Source: CAYSAA01 sp964428905
GTDB taxonomy: Bacteria > Atribacterota > Phoenicimicrobiia > Phoenicimicrobiales > Stramentimicrobiaceae
NCBI GenBank assembly: GCA_964428905.1
Contig: CAYSAA010000148.1
Coordinates: forward strand, 1-17,036
DNA length: 17,036 bases
Direction: 5' to 3'
In this document: positions 1-8,436 of the stretch, in pieces
Numbering within the stretch: the first letter of the stretch is position 1
How the letters are laid out: each line of letters starts with the position of its first letter
Notes under the pieces: model-generated
What the model was told of the DNA's origin: nothing
Seen by the model: the letters and a program-made list of their open reading frames with translations, nothing else
Databases searched by the model: none
Position numbers and translations under genes: made by a program

Positions 1-511
1 CCATGGGCATCTGGGACTCAATCCTTTTAATTGCCTCTCTTCTTGTTAACCCATCCCTGTGTAAAAGCCTTTTAATTTGTTCTTCACGACTAAGATAAAC
101 AACAATGATCTTGTCCATCATATATTCAATATGGGCTTCAAATAGCAATGGTGCATCGATAACACATATAACATCACGAGAAGAGATATTCTTTAGTTGC
201 TCAATCTTTTCTTTTATTGATGCAATGATTTCTGGATGGGTTAATTGATTTAATAATTTTAATTTTTCTGGATTGGAAAAAACCATACTGGCTAATTTTT
301 TACGATCAATCTCCTGATTATCTTTTAATATCTCCCCTCCAAAATGCTGCACAATACTTTTCCATGCCGCTTGCTGCGGGCGCACAACTTTATAGGCAAT
401 CTCATCGGCATCAATGATTTCAGCTCCTAATTCTTTCATAATTTTTGCAACGGTGGTTTTTCCGGAAACAATGCCACCGGTCAGACCTACAATCAGCATC
501 TTCAAAGTCAT
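1..511 (-). CDS. coaE: Dephospho-CoA kinase, 3' part cut by window edge
   Basis: CoaE phosphorylates the 3'-hydroxyl of dephospho-CoA with ATP, the last step of coenzyme A synthesis, in the cytoplasm. The visible 170 residues begin with a P-loop, GLTGGIVSGKTT (Lys at about residue 18), followed by the family's DADEIA motif and a THPEI motif. A lid-like stretch, LTRREAIKR, lies near the truncated end. The C-terminal part (about 30 residues in typical 200-residue members) lies beyond position 1. The gene follows polA by 33 bases on the same strand and is probably co-transcribed with it; the mutM gene often found between them is absent. The start is uncertain. AAGAGG (515-520) is only 3 bases from the ATG at 511, 9 from an in-frame TTG at 505 and 15 from an ATG at 499. 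The family call is firm. Confidence 0.93.
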   Translation of the reverse strand, partial: MTLKMLIVGLTGGIVSGKTTVAKIMKELGAEIIDADEIAYKVVRPQQAAWKSIVQHFGGEILKDNQEIDRKKLASMVFSNPEKLKLLNQLTHPEIIASIKEKIEQLKNISSRDVICVIDAPLLFEAHIEYMMDKIIVVYLSREEQIKRLLHRDGLTRREAIKRIESQMPM

Positions 512-544
512 CAACCTCTTGTAATAAAATAGTAAATAAGCGGC

Positions 545-3244
545 TCACTCTATCTCTCCCCAACGATACCCAGTCTTAAAATTGACTACCAGTGGAAGAC
601 TCAACTGCAAACTACTTTCCATAATTTTTTTTACAGTTGACTTTCGTTTTTCTAATTCTAATTCCGGTATTTCAAAAATCAACTCATCGTGGATTTGCAG
701 AATTAAGCCACTGGATAGGTTTTGACTTTCCATTTTTTGAGTTATCCTTATCATGGCAATTTTAATCAAATCCGCTGCAGTCCCTTGAATAGGCGTATTA
801 ATAGCAGTGCGCTCGTAAAATTCCCGAATGTTTTTATCTGGACTGTTAATTCCTTCTAAATAACGGATACGATTCATCATTGTTTTTACATATTTATTCT
901 TTCTGGCATTAATGATTTGTTCTTCTATAAACTCTTTTACCTGATGATATCTTTGAAAATAGGCTTCAATATACTGCTGTGCATCTTCTCTACTAATGCC
1001 AAGATTATTGGCCAAACCATAATTACTCATCCCATAGATAATACCAAAATTAATCGTTTTGGCAATCCTTCTCATCTCGTCGCTGACGATATTCTGGTCA
1101 ACGTTAAAGATTTGAATTGCCGTAAAAGTATGAATATCTTTGCCTTGAAAAAAAGCATCCAATAAATTCTGGTCCTGTGATAAATGTGCAAGAATCCTTA
1201 ATTCAACCTGGGAATAATCAGCAGATAAAAAAATATTCCCCTTTTCAGCAATAAAGGCATTTCTAATCGTTCGACCAAGCTCGGTTCTTATCGGTATATT
1301 TTGCAAATTCGGATTGTTGCTGCTTAAACGACCGGTTGAAGTCCCGGTTTGATTAAAACAAGTATGAATACGTCCAGATAGGGGATTGATTAATTTGGGT
1401 AATTTATCAATATAGGTATTTTTCAATTTTTCCAATTCCCGGTAATGAAGTATCTTTGCAACCACTTCATGCTTCTCCGATAATTTATGCAAAACCTGGG
1501 CATTGGTAGAATATCCGGTTTTTACCTTTTTAATAACTGGCAGTTTCAATTTGTTAAACAAAATTTTACTTAATTGTTTGGGAGAATTCAGATTAAACTC
1601 TTCTCCTGCTGTTTGGTATATTTCTTTTCTAATATCATCTATCTTTTTTGCAAATTGCTGAGACATCTTCTTAAGAAAAATATTATCCAGCTTAATTCCG
1701 GTTTTTTCCATTTGATAAATAACTCGAACAAGGGGGAGTTCAATATCTTCATAAAGGCTGTACAAATGCTTTTCTCTTAAATATTGACCTAAAATATTTT
1801 TTAATGGGATCAAAGATCTAACTTGGCTGTATATTTCTATTTCTTTTTCCGACACATTTTTAGCGGTCAGACTTTGACCGGAATATTCTAAATCCTCATC
1901 TTTCAGGTAATCTTGAATTATATTTGTTAAAGGGTATTCTTGCTGAGAAGGGTTTAGTAGATAAGCAGCAATCTTAACATCAAAATAGGGTTGCTGAAGA
2001 ATAAATCCCTCATGGCTCACGTAAGTCCAAACACTCTTCAGATCATATCCTATTTTCTCAATTTTCTCATCTTGAAAAAGGTAGAAAAGAAATTCCTTTA
2101 TTTTTCCTATAGTAAGGTATTTATTTTCTCCTATCAATTTATCTATTGTTTCGACTCTAACCAGATATACTTCCTTTCTCAGATTAAAGGTAACTCTATC
2201 AATTATTTTAGGTAAGAATTTAGCATTACTGGTTCTGAATAGGAAAGAAAAAATGCCTGCTGATTTAATTTTTTTCCCTAATTGTTCTAATTCCTGTTCA
2301 TTTTTTACCTCATATACTATCATTTTACTCTTTTTAAGGTGATGCGTATTGTTTTCAGATTTTGGAATTTTATCTAAAAGTTTGTTAAACTCATATTTCT
2401 GAAAAAGTACACGTAGCTGTGAATAATCCGGACCATTGTAACTAAGCTTCTGAAATTCCAAGCTTAGATTCATATCCCTTTTGATTTCGGCTAATGATTT
2501 GCTTAATCGTGCTTGATCCTGGTATTCTTCTATTTTATTCCTTAAAGATGTCTTTTTAATTTTATCGCTATTTTTAATGATATTTTCCAGGGTACCAAAC
2601 GATTGAATCAAATTTTTAGCGGTTTTCTCTCCGATACCGGGAACTCCGGGTATATTATCTGATGAATCTCCTTTTAGTCCAATATAGTCTGGAATCAGAC
2701 TGGGGGAAAACCCTAAGAATTCCTTTATTGATTCCAATTGATACTGTTTGACTTGAGAAATCCCCTTTTGCATCAATAATATTTCTGTGTCTTCATCAAT
2801 TAATTGCCATAAATCCCGGTCACCGGTTACAATAACAGGTTTATAATTGCTGTTCTTTACTTGATCGACAACAGAGCCAATAATGTCATCGGCTTCATAT
2901 CCTTCTATCGCAATGGAGGGGATATTGAATCTATCTACAATCTCTTTGATAATTGGCAATTGATCAATCAATTCCTGGGGCATTTTTTCCCGCTGTGCTT
3001 TGTATTGGGCATACTGTTTGTGACGAAAAGTAGGCTTGGGTGTGTCAAAAGCTATAATGAGCCCATCTGGTTTCTGTTCCTGCAATAACCTCATCAGCAC
3101 CAGAGTAAAACCATAAGCTGCATTAATAAGTTGTCCATGGGTTGTGGTTAATTTTGGCAAAGCAAAAAAAGCTCGATAGATTAATCCTTGTCCATCAATC
3201 AGATATAATTTTTTTAATTTTTTTAATTTTTTTTCCATCATCAT
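545..3244 (-). CDS. polA: DNA polymerase I, proofreading domain without catalytic residues
   Basis: This is a repair and Okazaki-fragment-processing polymerase of 899 residues, a normal length for the family. Residues about 10-290 form the 5' nuclease, with LIDGQ, EADD at 117-120, TGDRD and GDSSDNIPGVPGIG. Residues about 305-490 form the 3'-5' exonuclease-like domain. Residues about 495-899 are the polymerase: motif A with D676 (DYSQVELR), motif B with R725, K729, F733 and Y737, and motif C HDE at 852-854. In the exonuclease domain the positions matching E. coli D355, E357, D424 and D501 read about L335, R337, V405 and R476, so proofreading should be absent, as in Taq and Bacillus enzymes. 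Three consecutive ATG codons begin the gene and no strong ribosome binding site precedes them, so the exact start is ambiguous by one or two codons. The gene lies upstream of coaE. Confidence 0.98.
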   Translation of the reverse strand: MMMEKKLKKLKKLYLIDGQGLIYRAFFALPKLTTTHGQLINAAYGFTLVLMRLLQEQKPDGLIIAFDTPKPTFRHKQYAQYKAQREKMPQELIDQLPIIKEIVDRFNIPSIAIEGYEADDIIGSVVDQVKNSNYKPVIVTGDRDLWQLIDEDTEILLMQKGISQVKQYQLESIKEFLGFSPSLIPDYIGLKGDSSDNIPGVPGIGEKTAKNLIQSFGTLENIIKNSDKIKKTSLRNKIEEYQDQARLSKSLAEIKRDMNLSLEFQKLSYNGPDYSQLRVLFQKYEFNKLLDKIPKSENNTHHLKKSKMIVYEVKNEQELEQLGKKIKSAGIFSFLFRTSNAKFLPKIIDRVTFNLRKEVYLVRVETIDKLIGENKYLTIGKIKEFLFYLFQDEKIEKIGYDLKSVWTYVSHEGFILQQPYFDVKIAAYLLNPSQQEYPLTNIIQDYLKDEDLEYSGQSLTAKNVSEKEIEIYSQVRSLIPLKNILGQYLREKHLYSLYEDIELPLVRVIYQMEKTGIKLDNIFLKKMSQQFAKKIDDIRKEIYQTAGEEFNLNSPKQLSKILFNKLKLPVIKKVKTGYSTNAQVLHKLSEKHEVVAKILHYRELEKLKNTYIDKLPKLINPLSGRIHTCFNQTGTSTGRLSSNNPNLQNIPIRTELGRTIRNAFIAEKGNIFLSADYSQVELRILAHLSQDQNLLDAFFQGKDIHTFTAIQIFNVDQNIVSDEMRRIAKTINFGIIYGMSNYGLANNLGISREDAQQYIEAYFQRYHQVKEFIEEQIINARKNKYVKTMMNRIRYLEGINSPDKNIREFYERTAINTPIQGTAADLIKIAMIRITQKMESQNLSSGLILQIHDELIFEIPELELEKRKSTVKKIMESSLQLSLPLVVNFKTGYRWGEIE

Positions 3245-3440
3245 TACTTTATTTTCAGAACAATATCGTTAAGGTGTTTTTCTTCCTGAAATCCCTCTTT
3301 TTATAGTTATATAATATCTTCTTAGTATAAATTATCCTATTTCATTCTATTTCCTTGGTTAAAATAATAATCATTCTTTTTTGGTTGGTCTATTTTTGAT
3401 TTGTCCCTGGTAAAAACCTTATTTGGCAGGCACGTAAAAC

Positions 3441-3469
3441 TTGACATTGTAAATAGACTAAACTATAAT
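3441..3469 (+). promoter_or_regulatory. Consensus sigma-70 promoter of tRNA-Leu
   Basis: TTGACA at 3441-3446 and TATAAT at 3464-3469 are separated by exactly 17 bases, a perfect match to the housekeeping sigma consensus. Initiation is expected near 3476, giving a leader of about 25 bases before the mature tRNA 5' end at 3501. Such a strong promoter fits a stable RNA gene. Confidence 0.9.
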
Positions 3470-3500
3470 TTTTAGGAATGTTTTAAGCTAACTAAGCTAG

Positions 3501-3589
3501 GCCGAAGTGGCGAAATTGGTAGACGCACTGGACTCAAAATCCAGCGAGCCTCACAGCTCATGTCGGTTCGACTCCGACCTTCGGCACCA
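3501..3589 (+). tRNA. tRNA-Leu, anticodon CAA
   Basis: All arms can be folded by eye: acceptor GCCGAAG/CTTCGGC, D stem GCG/CGC, anticodon stem CTGGA/TCCAG with loop CTCAAAA, a long type II variable arm with a GAGC/GCTC stem, and T stem GTCGG/CCGAC. The anticodon CAA at 3535-3537 reads UUG leucine codons. The long variable arm is typical of leucine tRNAs, and the 3' CCA is encoded. A run of seven T (3590-3596) follows directly and probably serves as the terminator together with the acceptor-side structure. The gene points against dnaE and polA, which flank it on the opposite strand, and ends only 15 bases from the dnaE stop codon. Confidence 0.97.
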
Positions 3590-3604
3590 TTTTTTTAGAT
3601 TAAC

Positions 3605-6600
3605 TCAAGCGTTGTTCTCAAACCATACCTTCCCATGATCCAAAAAATCCCTAATCTCCTGAATGATTTGTTGATTATAGGCAATGCTGATTTCATTATT
3701 AACCTGCTGATGATAGACTTTCTGCGGTGTCTTAAAGTGAATCATAATGCGATTTCTTCCTGGGTGTTTTTTAAATATTCTTTTCAATATTTTTAATTTT
3801 TGAGCATCCAGTTGAGCTATATCTGCCTCAATATGCAGACAATGATTATGGTTACTGATTTTTTCTGTTCCATTTTTATTTTTCCGCTCTTGATATTCAT
3901 TAATCGGCGTAATTGATTCAGCCAGCAATTTTACATTAGACTCCATAGCATCAAGGCGTCCCTCTACAATAACCACCTTTTCTTCTCTGATTGCTTCCTT
4001 AAAATCTTCAAATGTCTTGGGAAAAACGATAATATCAATCGTTCCTTCCAGATCCTCTAATAAAAAATAAGCCATCATGTTCCCGTTCTTGGTTGTTTTC
4101 CTTCTTATGCCAGTAATAATCCCACCTAAAACCAGATGGCTTTTATCAGTAATCCGGTATAGCTGAGAAGAATCGGTAGTAACAATCTGGCTCAATTTAG
4201 CATGGTAATCATCTAAGGGATGATGGGAAAGATAAAAACCAAGGGTCTCTTTTTCCATGGTTAAAATTTCCTGATCCGAAAACTCATTAACTTCCGGCAG
4301 GGGTATATTTTCCTGTTGCTGATTTTGTGACCCTTTATTCATTAAAGTGAATAGATTGGTCTGTCCATTTTGTTTTTCTCTTTGGTTTTCCTGTCCCAGA
4401 TTTATCGCTTTTTCTAGCACTGACATCAACTGAGCTCTTTTAGATCCGGTTGAATCAAAGGCACCACATTTTACCAGACTTTCCATAACCCGCTTATTCA
4501 TTGTTTTCAAATCAACTCTACTACAAAAATCAAAAATAGAGTTAAAATGTCCATGTTCGGTTCTTTCTTGAATAATATTTTCAATAGCAGCCCTGCCTAC
4601 ATTTTTTACGGCAGCCAAACCAAATCGTATAGCCTTTTTGTCCACAACCGTAAAATCAACTAAACTTTCATTAATATCAGGAGGCAATATTTTAAGATTT
4701 ATATTCTGGCATTCTTTAATATATTTTACCACTTTATCGGTATTCTGCATTATACTGGTTAGAAGGGCAGCCATATATTCTACAGGGTAATGCGACTTGA
4801 GATAAGCGGTTTGATAAGATATAAAGGCATAAGAAACACTGTGTGATTTATTGAATCCATAGCCGGCAAAATAGGCAATAAGGTCATATATTTCCTCAGC
4901 AGTTTTTCTATCAATGCCATTTTTATCAGAACCATCAATAAAAAGCTGATGCTGTTTTTTCATTACATCTTTTTTCTTCTTTCCCATTGCTTTTCTCAGG
5001 ATATCAGCCTGACCTAAAGAAAAACCTGCCAACTGACTGGCAATTTGCATTACCTGCTCCTGATAGACAATAACACCATAGGTATCTCGTAATATAGGCT
5101 CTAATTTTGGATGGAGAAATTTAATTTTAACTTTTCCTTTTTTTCGATTGATAAAATCATCAATCATACCACTTCCTAAGGGGCCAGGCCTGAATAGAGC
5201 CAGAAGAGCAGTGACATCTTCTATATTTTTAGGTTCCATCCGTTTAACTAAATCAATCATTCCTGAGCTTTCCAGTTGAAAAAGACCACAGCATTCCCCT
5301 CGTGAGAGTAATTGATAGACCTTCTTATCATCCAAAGGAATATCATCAATATTAATTGTTTTTTTTCTGGTATTATGGATAATTTTTATCGTATTGTTTA
5401 TTACAGATAGCGTTCTCAATCCCAAAAAATCCATTTTTAACAAGCCTAATGATTCTAATTCTTCAGCAGCATATTGTGTTGACACTTCGCCATCGGAGGT
5501 TAACTGCAGTGGTACAAAATTAGTCAGAGATTCCTTAGAAAGCACCACACCTGCTGCATGTGTAGAAGCATGTCGTGATAACCCTTCCAATTTAGAAGAA
5601 ATTTCAATCATTTTTTTGATGTTTGGATCGTTTTCCATTCTGTTTTTTAACTCTGGCTCAATATGCAAAGCCTTTTCGATCGTCATTTTTGGATCCATAG
5701 GAATAAGCTTAGCAATTTTATCTACCTGTCCATAAGGTATTCCCAAAGCCCTGCCTACATCCCTAATTGCAGCACGAGCAGCCATAGTTCCAAAGGTAAT
5801 AATCTGTGAAACTTTATCCCGTCCGTATTTCCTGCTGACATACTCAATAACTTCCCCTCTACCTTCATAACTGAAATCAATGTCAAAGTCAGGCATATTT
5901 ATTCTTTCAGGATTCAGGAACCTTTCAAAAAGCAGGTTATAATCCAGGGGATTTATATTGGTAATATTAAGGCAGTAAGCTACCAGGCTCCCGGCAGCAG
6001 AACCTCTACCCGGACCGACCATAATCTTATGTTTTTTGGCATAAGTGACAAAATCCCAAACAATCAGAAAATAGGTGGCAAAGCCCATTTTTTTTATTAC
6101 AGTTAATTCGTAATCTAATCGTTTGCTAATATGATCATCAACTTTTTTAAATTTACCTTTAGCACCCTCATAACATAACTGGCGCAGATAATCATTGTCA
6201 GTCAAATTTTCAGGTAAATTAAAATCAGGAAGATGAGCCTTTCTAAAATCAATTTCCAGATTGCATTTCTGAGCAATTTTTACTGTATTTTCCAGCGCTT
6301 CTGGAATATCAGCAAAGTGTTGCTGCATTTCTTCCGGTGTATTAAAATAAAATTCATCAGTACTAAATTTCATCCTTTTAGGATCATCGAGGTTGGTAGC
6401 TGTCTGGATGCATAGCAAGATATCATGAGCTTCTTGGTCCTCCCGGTTTATATAATGAATATCATTGGTTGCTACTAAAGGTATCTTCAATGCATGTCCT
6501 AACTTTATCAATTCCTGGTTTACTTTAATCTGTTCCGGCATGGTATTGTTCTGTATTTCCAGATAAAAATTACCCTCACCAAATATTTCCTGATAGGCTA

Positions 6601-7087
6601 TTGCCAATTTCTTCGCTTCTTGGTAATTGTTTTGTAAAATCATACGCGGTATTTCGCCTTTCATACAGGCAGATAGTCCGATTAATCCCTCGCTATATTC
6701 TTTTAAAATCTCCTTATCAATGCGAGGTTTATAGTAAAACCCCTCTAAAAAAGACTTGGTTACTAACTGAATCAGATTCTGATAACCCTTCTTGTCTTTA
6801 ACTAATAAAATTAAATGGCTGGGTGATTCCTTTTTTCCGTTTGATTTGTCTTTCCTGCTCTGAGGTGCAACATAAACTTCACAGCCAATAATAGGTTTAA
6901 TCTTGTTAGCCACCGCCTCTTTATAGAATTGAATCACACCATACATAACCCCATGATCAGTCAATGCCAGTGCAGGCATATTATATTTTTTGGCTTTTGC
7001 AATTAAGTCTTTGATACGGCAGGCTCCATCAAGAAGACTGAATTCAGAATGGACATGAAGATGAACAAATTTTTGATTTTCAGACAT
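3605..7087 (-). CDS. dnaE: DNA polymerase III alpha subunit
   Basis: This is the replicative polymerase subunit (family C), 1160 residues, the usual DnaE length. The N-terminal PHP domain (about 1-280) has HLHVH at 9-13, TDHG at 43-46, GCE at 68-70, H91, C141 and NDIH at 208-211. These are the metal-ligand positions kept in Thermus-type enzymes and partly lost in E. coli. The palm contains GPGRGSAAG at 358-366, catalytic D402 and D404 in PDFDIDF, and D553 in KMDFLGL. A helix-hairpin-helix region (about 845-880) and an OB fold (about 985-1060, LVLGGIITGIRRK) follow. The ATG at 7087 is preceded by AGGA at a good distance. It is the first gene after the fba-pfk terminator. No terminator is visible between it and polA other than the reverse complement of the tRNA, so some read-through into polA is possible. 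Confidence 0.98.
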   Translation of the reverse strand: MSENQKFVHLHVHSEFSLLDGACRIKDLIAKAKKYNMPALALTDHGVMYGVIQFYKEAVANKIKPIIGCEVYVAPQSRKDKSNGKKESPSHLILLVKDKKGYQNLIQLVTKSFLEGFYYKPRIDKEILKEYSEGLIGLSACMKGEIPRMILQNNYQEAKKLAIAYQEIFGEGNFYLEIQNNTMPEQIKVNQELIKLGHALKIPLVATNDIHYINREDQEAHDILLCIQTATNLDDPKRMKFSTDEFYFNTPEEMQQHFADIPEALENTVKIAQKCNLEIDFRKAHLPDFNLPENLTDNDYLRQLCYEGAKGKFKKVDDHISKRLDYELTVIKKMGFATYFLIVWDFVTYAKKHKIMVGPGRGSAAGSLVAYCLNITNINPLDYNLLFERFLNPERINMPDFDIDFSYEGRGEVIEYVSRKYGRDKVSQIITFGTMAARAAIRDVGRALGIPYGQVDKIAKLIPMDPKMTIEKALHIEPELKNRMENDPNIKKMIEISSKLEGLSRHASTHAAGVVLSKESLTNFVPLQLTSDGEVSTQYAAEELESLGLLKMDFLGLRTLSVINNTIKIIHNTRKKTINIDDIPLDDKKVYQLLSRGECCGLFQLESSGMIDLVKRMEPKNIEDVTALLALFRPGPLGSGMIDDFINRKKGKVKIKFLHPKLEPILRDTYGVIVYQEQVMQIASQLAGFSLGQADILRKAMGKKKKDVMKKQHQLFIDGSDKNGIDRKTAEEIYDLIAYFAGYGFNKSHSVSYAFISYQTAYLKSHYPVEYMAALLTSIMQNTDKVVKYIKECQNINLKILPPDINESLVDFTVVDKKAIRFGLAAVKNVGRAAIENIIQERTEHGHFNSIFDFCSRVDLKTMNKRVMESLVKCGAFDSTGSKRAQLMSVLEKAINLGQENQREKQNGQTNLFTLMNKGSQNQQQENIPLPEVNEFSDQEILTMEKETLGFYLSHHPLDDYHAKLSQIVTTDSSQLYRITDKSHLVLGGIITGIRRKTTKNGNMMAYFLLEDLEGTIDIIVFPKTFEDFKEAIREEKVVIVEGRLDAMESNVKLLAESITPINEYQERKNKNGTEKISNHNHCLHIEADIAQLDAQKLKILKRIFKKHPGRNRIMIHFKTPQKVYHQQVNNEISIAYNQQIIQEIRDFLDHGKVWFENNA

Positions 7088-7158
7088 AATATTATTCCTG
7101 TTTTTAACTTTACCTTTAGAAAATATTCCTTATTTTAAGAGTAATTTTAGTCACCATC

Positions 7159-7167
7159 ATTATATCA
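7159..7167 (-). promoter_or_regulatory. Possible extended -10 promoter of dnaE
   Basis: Read on the minus strand, TGATATAAT is an extended -10 element (TG, one base, TATAAT). It would start transcription about 65 bases before the dnaE ATG. A perfect TTGACA lies further upstream at 7201-7206 but is too far to pair with it; with a 17-base spacer that TTGACA would use the poorer hexamer TTTAAA. The promoter is plausible but not certain. Confidence 0.4.
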
Positions 7168-7221
7168 TCGATACTTCTTTAAAATTCTAATATTATAAAA
7201 TGTCAATTGTGTTAATTCTCT

Positions 7222-7253
7222 AAAAAAATGGAAAGCCTTTTCGGGCTTCCCAT
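7222..7253 (-). terminator. Intrinsic terminator of the fba-pfk operon
   Basis: On the minus strand a 10-bp stem (ATGGGAAGCC pairing with GGCTTTCCAT, one G-T wobble) with a 6-base loop is followed by a run of seven T. This is a classical rho-independent terminator about 105 bases beyond the pfk stop codon and before the dnaE promoter region. There is no T run in the plus direction, so it acts on one strand only. Confidence 0.88.
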
Positions 7254-7358
7254 TATTCTATTTCTTCTTGCTTAATATACTATCACAAATGCCGGTTATA
7301 TTTCCATTCATTACTATCTATATTTTTGGTTTTTTTATAAGGTAATGGTTATTTCAAA

Positions 7359-8390
7359 TTACTTAAAGAAAATTTTTGCAAAATCAAGCCATTCCATGTT
7401 GACCGTCTTAATTTCACTTGTGGCTTCCTCCAGGGGAACGGCAACAATGTCATTCCCTTTCATAGCCACCATCTTGCCAAAATCCTGTTTTTCAATCAAT
7501 TCCATTGCTTTGACACCTGTACGTAAGCCTAACATCCTATCAAAAACAGTGGGATTACCACCTCTTTGCATATGACCTATAACAGCATGCCTGGTTTCTA
7601 TGCCTGTTCTTTTACAGATAATATCCCCCAATGTTTGCCCGATTTCCCTCTTTTTTAGAATCATATGACCAAATTGATCCAAATTTTCTTGCTCTGCATT
7701 AACTCCTGGCAATTCAACTCCTTCGGAAACCACAACCAATGCATATTTTTTTCGGGAGTACACCCTCTGTAATTGTTTGCACATTCCGTCAATATCCGGT
7801 TCTTCTTCTGGAACAAGTATCCAGTCTGCCCCGGACGCCAATCCAGTGTAAAGTGCAACCCAACCAGCATGCCGCCCCATGACTTCCAGTATCATTACGC
7901 GATGATGTGATTTCCCGGTATCTTCCAAGCTTTTCATTGCTTCAACTGCACGGGTAACAGAACTGTCAAAACCAAAAGTAAAATCCGTAGAAGATAAATC
8001 ATTATCCATAGTCTTGGGAGCACCTACAACTTTTATTTCCTTCTCATGGAATAATTTATTGGCTACACCCAGGGTATCTTCTCCTCCCATGGCTAAGATA
8101 GCATCAAGGCCGTAATTATTAATTGTGTTTAAAACTCCCTTAACTCCTCCTTCTACCTTGAAAGGATTTGTTCGTGAAGTACCCAGGAATGTACCCGCCT
8201 TATCGATTAATTCTTCAACATCCTGTAAATCAATCTTAAATAGATTTCCGTCAATTAATCCTCTCCATCCATCTCTAATTCCAAATACTTCGTAATGATA
8301 ATCAAAGGCACGATAAACAGCCCCACGAATGGCTGGATTTAGACCACAACAATCTCCACCACCAGTTAAGATTCCTATTCTTTTTGACAT
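7359..8390 (-). CDS. pfk: 6-phosphofructokinase, predicted pyrophosphate-dependent
   Basis: This 343-residue enzyme of the phosphofructokinase A fold makes fructose 1,6-bisphosphate from fructose 6-phosphate in the cytoplasm. The active-site segment PKTMDND supplies the catalytic base D129, and GRHAGW, SEGV and GHMQRGG are in place. The phosphoryl-donor residues differ from ATP enzymes: the GGDGS motif reads GGEDT (D105), and the glycine before TIDND is lysine (K126). In this family Asp and Lys at these two positions mark pyrophosphate-dependent enzymes such as the Amycolatopsis type. The N-terminal loop is GGGDCCGLNP, with Cys where Pro is usual. GGAGG at 8397-8401 lies 6 bases from the ATG at 8390 and only 3 from an in-frame GTG at 8393, so the ATG is preferred. 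It lies 46 bases after fba in one operon ending at the 7222-7253 terminator. Confidence 0.93.
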   Translation of the reverse strand: MSKRIGILTGGGDCCGLNPAIRGAVYRAFDYHYEVFGIRDGWRGLIDGNLFKIDLQDVEELIDKAGTFLGTSRTNPFKVEGGVKGVLNTINNYGLDAILAMGGEDTLGVANKLFHEKEIKVVGAPKTMDNDLSSTDFTFGFDSSVTRAVEAMKSLEDTGKSHHRVMILEVMGRHAGWVALYTGLASGADWILVPEEEPDIDGMCKQLQRVYSRKKYALVVVSEGVELPGVNAEQENLDQFGHMILKKREIGQTLGDIICKRTGIETRHAVIGHMQRGGNPTVFDRMLGLRTGVKAMELIEKQDFGKMVAMKGNDIVAVPLEEATSEIKTVNMEWLDFAKIFFK

Positions 8391-8436
8391 CACTCACCTC
8401 CATAAATAATTTTTATTCATATTTGACCACAAAGAA

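Noticed and set aside
3501..3605. tRNA-Leu 3' end as an integration site
   Set aside because: No integrase, direct repeat of the tRNA end or foreign gene is seen nearby; dnaE starts directly beyond it.
5394..5735. 113-codon open frame on the plus strand inside dnaE
   Set aside because: It is antisense to conserved DnaE palm sequence, has no clear ribosome site and shows no recognisable protein features.
7201..7206. Perfect TTGACA as the dnaE -35 element
   Set aside because: At a 17-base spacing the -10 would be TTTAAA, lacking two key bases; the extended -10 at 7159-7167 is a better candidate, though neither is certain.
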